Part shown: one piece after another, positions 59,455 through 64,000 of the stretch
How positions within the stretch are numbered: the stretch's first letter is position 1
Layout: every line of letters begins with the position of its first letter
Position numbers and translations under genes: made by a program
Source: Elusimicrobiaceae bacterium
Lineage (GTDB): Bacteria > Elusimicrobiota > Elusimicrobia > Elusimicrobiales > Elusimicrobiaceae
Length of the DNA: 64,000 nt
Reading direction: 5' to 3'
Assembly (NCBI GenBank): GCA_016283355.1
Contig: JAEEMS010000008.1
Location: forward strand, 36,477 to 100,476
The notes under the pieces: model-generated
Told to the model about the DNA's origin: nothing
What the model saw: only the letters and a program-made list of their open reading frames with translations
The model's database searches: none

Positions 59455-60432
59455 TTATTTCACGCGTCCAGCGGAACCGAATACGTTTTCGTTCTTTTCG
59501 GCGTACATTTTAATCAATTCTTCGCGGGCCGGGCCCAAATATTTGCGCGGGTCAAATTCAGCCGGTTTGGTGGCGAAGATTTTGCGGATCGTGGCGGTCA
59601 TTACGAGGCGGCCGTCAGAATCTACATTGATTTTGCACACAGCCGATTTGGCTGCCTTGCGCAGTTGTTCTTCCGGAATACCGGCGGTGTTATCGAGTTT
59701 TCCACCGTATTCGTTGATTTGCTTGACAGCCCATTGCGGCACGGAGGAAGAACCGTGTAATACAATCGGGAAACCCGGCAAACGTTTGGAAACTTCTTCC
59801 AAAATATCAAAGCGAAGCTCGGGGAGTTTTTCACCCGGTTTTACTTTAAATTTATAAGCACCGTGAGAAGTGCCGATAGAAATCGCCAAGGAATCTACCC
59901 CTGTGCGTTTTACGAAATCTTCTACTTGAGCAGGATCTGTATAGGTGTGATGTTCGGCGGAAACTTCATCTTCAATACCGGCCAAAACGCCTAATTCCCC
60001 TTCTACGGTTACATCATGTTGATGCGCATATTCCACTACTTTTTTGGTAAGGGCTACGTTTTCTTCGTACGGCAAGTGGGAGCCGTCAATCATTACAGAG
60101 GAAAACCCGTTATCGATACAATCTTTGCACAGTTCAAAGCTATCTCCGTGATCCAAGTGCAAGCAGAGTGGCACCGGTTTACCAATTTCCGCCATCATTT
60201 CCACAGCACCGCGGGCCATCCAGCGTAGCAACGTAGAGTTGGCATATTGACGGGCACCTTTGGAAACTTGCAAGATTACCGGGGAGCCAGTTTGTACACA
60301 AGCGGTTACGATGGCTTGTAATTGTTCCATATTGTTGAAGTTATAAGCCGGAATAGCATAACCGCCGGCCATAGCTTCTTTGAACATTTGGCGCGTATTT
60401 ACGAGGCCAAGTTCTTTGTAAGAAACGGTCAT
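59455..60432 (-). CDS. fba: class II fructose-bisphosphate aldolase
   Basis: 325 residues. Zinc-dependent aldolase of glycolysis/gluconeogenesis. Motifs: YAIPAYNFNNMEQLQAI, LHLDHGDSFE (catalytic Asp and zinc His), FSSVMIDGSHLPYEENV, HTYTDPAQVEDF, ISIGTSHGAYK and LHGSSSVPQ. The start was moved in from 60498 to 60432, where GGAGG lies eight bases upstream; the longer frame runs into the promoter. Confidence 0.95.
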   Translation of the reverse strand: MTVSYKELGLVNTRQMFKEAMAGGYAIPAYNFNNMEQLQAIVTACVQTGSPVILQVSKGARQYANSTLLRWMARGAVEMMAEIGKPVPLCLHLDHGDSFELCKDCIDNGFSSVMIDGSHLPYEENVALTKKVVEYAHQHDVTVEGELGVLAGIEDEVSAEHHTYTDPAQVEDFVKRTGVDSLAISIGTSHGAYKFKVKPGEKLPELRFDILEEVSKRLPGFPIVLHGSSSVPQWAVKQINEYGGKLDNTAGIPEEQLRKAAKSAVCKINVDSDGRLVMTATIRKIFATKPAEFDPRKYLGPAREELIKMYAEKNENVFGSAGRVK

Positions 60433-60469
60433 TTTCAATTCCTCCAAGGGATAAATTAAAGTCACCTTT

Positions 60470-60498
60470 ATTGTACTTTTATTTGAAGGGGGTTGCAA
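60470..60498 (-). promoter_or_regulatory. promoter of fba
   Basis: On the minus strand: -35 TTGCAA (60493-60498), 17-base spacer, -10 TACAAT (60470-60475). Leader of about 30 bases with a Shine-Dalgarno. Confidence 0.75.
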
Positions 60499-60551
60499 TG
60501 GGCCTCCCCGAATATGCTTAAACGCGCGTACCGGTCATAAGAAGAAAAAAC

Positions 60552-60580
60552 TTGCAAAAAAAAAGGGTTATGAGTATAAT
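60552..60580 (+). promoter_or_regulatory. promoter of transketolase-like gene
   Basis: -35 TTGCAA (60552-60557), 17-base spacer, -10 TATAAT (60575-60580). Same boxes as fba, which diverges from it. Confidence 0.78.
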
Positions 60581-60642
60581 GTAAGGACCTAAGTGTCAAA
60601 AAATGAGGAAAAATTTCATTCTTTACCGTCTAAGGGGGAACT

Positions 60643-62982
60643 ATGAGCCGTGCTTTCCAAGTAAGTAAAAAACGCGCTGAATATTTTGATGTAACTGACT
60701 ATCTGGAAAACCCTTCTTACAATTTGTCGGATGCTGATGAGAAAAATTTAACACAGTTGGACGTTATTTATAGAGCACTTGTGTCCATATTGTTTAACTA
60801 TGTGCCTACTTCCGGCCATCCGGGGGGCAGTATTTCCAGCGGACGGTTTGTGTCTCACCTTTTATACCACGCCATGGATTATGATTTTTCCAATCCTCTT
60901 CGGTTAGATAACGATATCATTTCTTACACAGCCGGGCACAAAGCATTGGGGCTTTATGCGATGTGGGCCCTTCGCAATGAATGCGTTCGTGCAACCGGTT
61001 CTGCCCTTTTACCCAAAACAGAAAAAATGCAACTGCGGCTAGAAGATTTGCTTGGATTTCGCCGTAACACGGTGCAAGGTACACCGTTATTTATCAAATT
61101 TCATGCCAAACCGTTAGGTGGTCATCCGGAACCTTTAGTACCGTTTGTGCGCACCAGTACCGGTGCCAGCGGCGTGGGAGTGGGAAGTGGCGTCGGCCTG
61201 GCTTTTGGGGCGGCCGATGCGTACGGTGAAAATTGCCCGAGAGTAAATATGGTGGAAGGGGAAGGCGGTTTGACGGCGGGTCGTGTAAGTGAGGCCGTTG
61301 CAATGGCTTCCACGGCGCAACTTAAAAATGCTGTTTTCCATTTGGATTGGAACGAAGCATCCATTGAAAGTGAACGTGTAACAGCGGAAAACGGCAATCC
61401 CGGGGATTACGTTCAATGGACGCCGTTAGAGTTTTTCTACATTCACGATGTAAACGTAATCTACGTTCCCAACGGACATGATTTTCAACAAATTCACATT
61501 GCCCAACAATTGGCCAAAGAAATAAAAAATCACCAGCCTACGGCCATTGTGTACCGCACTACAAAAGGTTGGAAATACGGTATTGAGGGAAAGGCCTCCC
61601 ACGGCGGTGGACATAAGTTTGCATCAGACGGATTTTACGCATCCCTGGAAGAATTTGAAAAAACATTTAATGTTAAAGTTCCGCATTTTGAAGGAGATAA
61701 AACGCCGGAAAATGTGGAAAAATATTTCTGGGAAAGTTTGCAAACCGTTCGCCAAGCTGTGGAAAAAAATAAAGAATTGGCCTCCTATGTTGCAAAGAAA
61801 TTACAGGATAGCGTAGCGCGTCTTGACGGACAAAAACGTATCGTGCGAGAGGATTTGGGAGACGTAGAAAAATTGTTCCAATTTGATCCCAAAAAAGTGC
61901 CGGCCCAATTTAGCTTGAAAGTAGGGGAAAGCTACACCACCCGCGGTATCTTGGGGGATGTATTGGGATACCTTAATAAAGAGACAAACGGATCTATTTT
62001 GATGGCTTCGGCCGATTTGTACGGTTCTACTGGCGCGGCGGGGGTTGCAAAACCGTTTGCCGCCGGAAATTTCAATACACAAACCAATCCCAAATCACGC
62101 CGTTTGAGTGCGGGGGGGATTTGTGAGGACGGCATGGCCGCCGTGTGTACGGGAATTTCCGCATTTGGGAAACATGTAGGGGTGTCTTCTTCCTACGGTG
62201 CGTTTCTAGCGTTCGAACATGTGGCAGCCCGTTTGCATGCTATCGGTGTGCAAGCCGCTCGCGAAGCCGGGCAAAAAGCCAACACTTTTATATTATTTAA
62301 CGGGCATGCCAGTTTGCCTACCGGAGAGGATGGTCCTACGCACGCCGACCCGCAAGCATTGCAATTGGTGCAAGATAATTTCCCGAAAGGGTCTTGTATT
62401 ACGGCCACTCCTTTAGAGGTGGATGAAATTTGGCCGCTTGTTGCGAAATCACTTTCGTTGAAGCCGGCGGTATTTTCGCCGTTTGTGATTCGCCCTTCCA
62501 ATAAACTGATGGACCGCACCGCTTTGGGGGTGGAAGATGCGCAGCGCGCTACACAAGGGGTATATTATTTGCGCCGCGCCAAAGGAAAAGCGGACGGTAC
62601 AATTTTTGTACAAGGGGCCGGTGTGGGCCGCGAAGTAATTGAAAAAGTCCTTCCGGTACTAAAAGAAAACGTAAACATCATTTATATTACTAGCCGGGAA
62701 CTTTTTGAACAATTGCCGCAAGCGGAACAAGAAAAACTTGTTCCTACGGAATTATTAAAAACCGCAATGGGCATTACCGATTTTACCCTGCCTACACTGG
62801 ATTGTTGGCTTAATAGTGTGGCAGGGCGGAAACATTCGTTATATCCGCACAAGGATGGGAAATTCCTTTCCAGCGGATCTTCCGCCAAAGTGTATGAGGA
62901 AGCACATTTGGACGGAGCGTCGATTCTCACGGCTATCAAAGCGTATGTGAACGATTTAAAAAAGGCGAGCCACTGGTGCTAG
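60643..62982 (+). CDS. transketolase-like TPP enzyme, long form
   Basis: 779 residues, over 100 longer than ordinary transketolase. N-terminal TPP domain: PTSGHPGGSISSGRF, SYTAGHKALGLYAMWAL, VEGEGGLTAGRVSEAVA and HLDWNEASIES. Pyrimidine domain: MASADLYGSTGAAG, GISAFGKHVGVSSSYGAF and NGHASLPTGEDGPTHADPQAL. The DGPTH motif favours transketolase over phosphoketolase. Probably moves two-carbon units in the pentose phosphate branch; substrate specificity of the long form is uncertain. Own promoter with GGGGG ribosome site. Confidence 0.83.
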   Translation: MSRAFQVSKKRAEYFDVTDYLENPSYNLSDADEKNLTQLDVIYRALVSILFNYVPTSGHPGGSISSGRFVSHLLYHAMDYDFSNPLRLDNDIISYTAGHKALGLYAMWALRNECVRATGSALLPKTEKMQLRLEDLLGFRRNTVQGTPLFIKFHAKPLGGHPEPLVPFVRTSTGASGVGVGSGVGLAFGAADAYGENCPRVNMVEGEGGLTAGRVSEAVAMASTAQLKNAVFHLDWNEASIESERVTAENGNPGDYVQWTPLEFFYIHDVNVIYVPNGHDFQQIHIAQQLAKEIKNHQPTAIVYRTTKGWKYGIEGKASHGGGHKFASDGFYASLEEFEKTFNVKVPHFEGDKTPENVEKYFWESLQTVRQAVEKNKELASYVAKKLQDSVARLDGQKRIVREDLGDVEKLFQFDPKKVPAQFSLKVGESYTTRGILGDVLGYLNKETNGSILMASADLYGSTGAAGVAKPFAAGNFNTQTNPKSRRLSAGGICEDGMAAVCTGISAFGKHVGVSSSYGAFLAFEHVAARLHAIGVQAAREAGQKANTFILFNGHASLPTGEDGPTHADPQALQLVQDNFPKGSCITATPLEVDEIWPLVAKSLSLKPAVFSPFVIRPSNKLMDRTALGVEDAQRATQGVYYLRRAKGKADGTIFVQGAGVGREVIEKVLPVLKENVNIIYITSRELFEQLPQAEQEKLVPTELLKTAMGITDFTLPTLDCWLNSVAGRKHSLYPHKDGKFLSSGSSAKVYEEAHLDGASILTAIKAYVNDLKKASHWC

Positions 62983-63000
62983 GCCTTAGAGGAGATAATT

Positions 63001-63429
63001 ATGGCTGAAGAAAGACCTTACTTAACCGGCAGAACGTATTTGTTCCGCCTTCCGAAAGGGAAAGACCTTTTGGAAGAACTGATTGATTTTTGTCATGACA
63101 ATCAAGTGAAATGCGGAATCGTTCATGTGACCGGGATGTTATCTAATGCTACCATCGGTTATTACGACCAATCCAAAAAGAAATTCGAAAAATCTATTTT
63201 TGAAGAAGAACTGGAATTGGTACACTGCAGCGGGAACATCAGCATTCAAGATAACCGCCCGATTGTGCATGCCAGCGTGGTGCTTGCCGATAATGAACAT
63301 AATACGGTAGGCGGAGAACTGTTGCCGGGAACCAAAATTTATGTGTGTGAAGCATATATTCAGGAACTTGTCGGCGAACCGAAAGTCCGCCGTTCGGACA
63401 AAGTAACCAAGTTAGCACTTTGGAACTAA
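63001..63429 (+). CDS. PPC/DUF296-domain protein
   Basis: 142 residues, a single PPC domain: GRTYLFRLPKGKDLLEEL at the start, VTGMLSNATIGYYD, HASVVLADNEHNTVGGELL, then PGTKIYVCEAYIQEL and a final R.SD.VTKLALW. In plants the domain accompanies AT-hooks; the bacterial single-domain form has no settled function. It follows the transketolase-like gene by 18 bases with GGAG in the gap, so the two are co-transcribed. Confidence 0.88.
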   Translation: MAEERPYLTGRTYLFRLPKGKDLLEELIDFCHDNQVKCGIVHVTGMLSNATIGYYDQSKKKFEKSIFEEELELVHCSGNISIQDNRPIVHASVVLADNEHNTVGGELLPGTKIYVCEAYIQELVGEPKVRRSDKVTKLALWN

Positions 63430-63450
63430 CGTGTTGAAATGAGTTTATAC

Positions 63451-63479
63451 AAGCCCTCGGGTTGCACCGAGGGCTTTTA
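63451..63479 (+). terminator. terminator after PPC gene
   Basis: AAGCCCTCGG, loop GTTGCA, CCGAGGGCTTTT. Confidence 0.9.
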
Positions 63480-63495
63480 TATTGCAAAGCTCTCT

Positions 63496-63522
63496 AATGT
63501 AACACATTACATTTTTAAATGT
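63496..63522. promoter_or_regulatory. overlapping inverted repeats upstream of outer-membrane protein gene
   Basis: AATGTAA-CACA-TTACATT (63496-63513) overlaps ACATTT-TT-AAATGT (63509-63522). Both are perfect and lie about 85-110 bases before the ATG at 63608, where a regulator could bind. Confidence 0.45.
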
Positions 63523-63607
63523 CAAGTGCAATTTAAAAAAAGTATTGCAAATGTTTTTGCAATAAGTTTTAATAATAAATGTAGTTAATTTATTAGGAGG
63601 ATATTAC

Positions 63608-64000
63608 ATGAAGAAACTACTCGGCTTGTTACTCGTAGCCGTTGTTGCCTTCCCGGCCAACGCTGCAGTAATTAAGAATGTAGAACTCAAAGGCGAAGTG
63701 CAAACGATCGCTTCTGATGTAAAATATAGCTTGGAGAATACCTTCAACCGCGGTGCCAAAACGCGCGCGATTGCCGGTTTATCCTTTGACGTCGTAGAAG
63801 ACGTTAAAGCCAACTTGTTGTTCCAATATGCTTACAATTGGGGCGACCACAACTATACCAACAACGGTTTTGACAGTGCCGAAGGTATGCGCTTGGTCAA
63901 TGCTAACTTGGTATTATCCAATTTATTCTGCTGCTTAGAAGCGACCATCGGTCGCCAATTCTACGGTGAAGACAACAGCCCGATCATTTACTTTGGGCCG
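63608..64000 (+). CDS. outer-membrane beta-barrel protein, partial (runs off window end)
   Basis: 131 codons seen, open to the edge. Signal peptide MKKLLGLLLVAVVAFPANA, then alternating hydrophobic strands typical of a porin-like barrel (NLLFQYAYNWGDHNY, ANLVLSNLF, ATIGRQFYG). AGGAGG seven bases before the ATG indicates strong translation. Aromatic strand ends support an outer-membrane barrel; substrate and family are unknown because the rest is missing. Confidence 0.7.
   Translation, partial: MKKLLGLLLVAVVAFPANAAVIKNVELKGEVQTIASDVKYSLENTFNRGAKTRAIAGLSFDVVEDVKANLLFQYAYNWGDHNYTNNGFDSAEGMRLVNANLVLSNLFCCLEATIGRQFYGEDNSPIIYFGP

Noticed and set aside
60643-62982. phosphoketolase as identity of the 779-residue TPP enzyme
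   Set aside because: Length fits, but the TSGHPGGS and DGPTHADPQAL motifs are those of transketolase.
1-64000. CRISPR arrays, insertion sequences, prophage or integrated element boundaries
   Set aside because: No regularly spaced repeats, transposase, integrase or att-like duplication next to either tRNA was seen; the only large repeat is the GT9-like gene pair.

Overview
The window looks like chromosomal core sequence from a host-associated (gut-type) member of the Elusimicrobiota. This is an inference from gene content: isolated PilE-like prepilins that keep the same N-terminal block (GFTLxE, then a conserved PxY and ERSRATEA stretch), a Gram-negative LPS pathway (kdsA, kdsD, lptC, lptA-like), LL-diaminopimelate aminotransferase (dapL), pyruvate:ferredoxin oxidoreductase, the [FeFe]-hydrogenase GTPase HydF, and no respiratory chain genes. 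The DNA is moderately AT-rich and densely packed. I saw no insertion sequence, phage gene, CRISPR array or rRNA, and no gene-free stretch above 300 bases.

Layout. 1-2689: LPS Kdo/export operon on the minus strand (kdsA-kdsD-lptC-lptA-like, cut by the window edge). 2760-7833: a lipoprotein phospholipase-D-family enzyme, rimO, a TrkH-type K+ channel and a small lipoprotein. 7879-15118: tRNA-Arg, a CpXC protein with the CCA-adding enzyme, a DksA-like factor, queH-asmA, osmC, a CbpA-type DnaJ and tRNA-Asn. 15254-19287: a prepilin, yebC-ruvC and three tandem paralogous membrane proteins of unknown function. 19366-22938: nifJ. 23111-29799: a secreted protein, two tandem GT9-like paralogs separated by a nitroreductase relic, an intact nitroreductase, dapF-dapL and a second prepilin. 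29864-33586: SirB1-like/NfeD/SPFH operon and two OmpA-type lipoproteins. 33636-38416: an eight-gene minus-strand operon joining queuosine (queD, queE) and folate (folE, folP, PTPS-III-like, folK) synthesis. 38442-50293: a cysteine-rich secreted protein, a protein of about 11 PAS domains plus one GAF with no output domain, then an operon of SpoIID-like protein, GT4 glycosyltransferase, acyl-CoA dehydrogenase and etfBA. 50341-64000: a third prepilin coupled to an AlbA_2 protein, an MgtE-type regulatory protein without a channel, a 5'-nucleotidase, ispA-dxs-LOG, hydF, class II aldolase, a transketolase-like enzyme, a PPC/DUF296 protein and the start of an outer-membrane protein.

How it fits together. 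Aldolase, transketolase, PFOR, HydF and EtfAB/acyl-CoA dehydrogenase suggest fermentative sugar metabolism with ferredoxin-linked hydrogen formation. FolE makes dihydroneopterin triphosphate, which two neighbouring PTPS-fold enzymes can use: QueD (catalytic Cys present) for queuosine and a paralog lacking that Cys but carrying an ESLH motif, probably a FolB bypass, for folate. dxs and ispA supply isoprenoids; dapF and dapL supply diaminopimelate for peptidoglycan.

The most striking non-coding signal is an extended -10 promoter (TGn-TATAAT-like) placed only 5-9 bases before the start codon of many genes, which predicts leaderless mRNAs. A second class (nifJ, fba, tkt) has ordinary -35/-10 boxes 17 bases apart and Shine-Dalgarno leaders. 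The best candidates for something undescribed are this promoter architecture, the PTPS-III-like bypass inside a queuosine/folate operon that also holds a TraB/Tiki-like protein, the output-less PAS array, and the three tandem 'HQSF' membrane paralogs.
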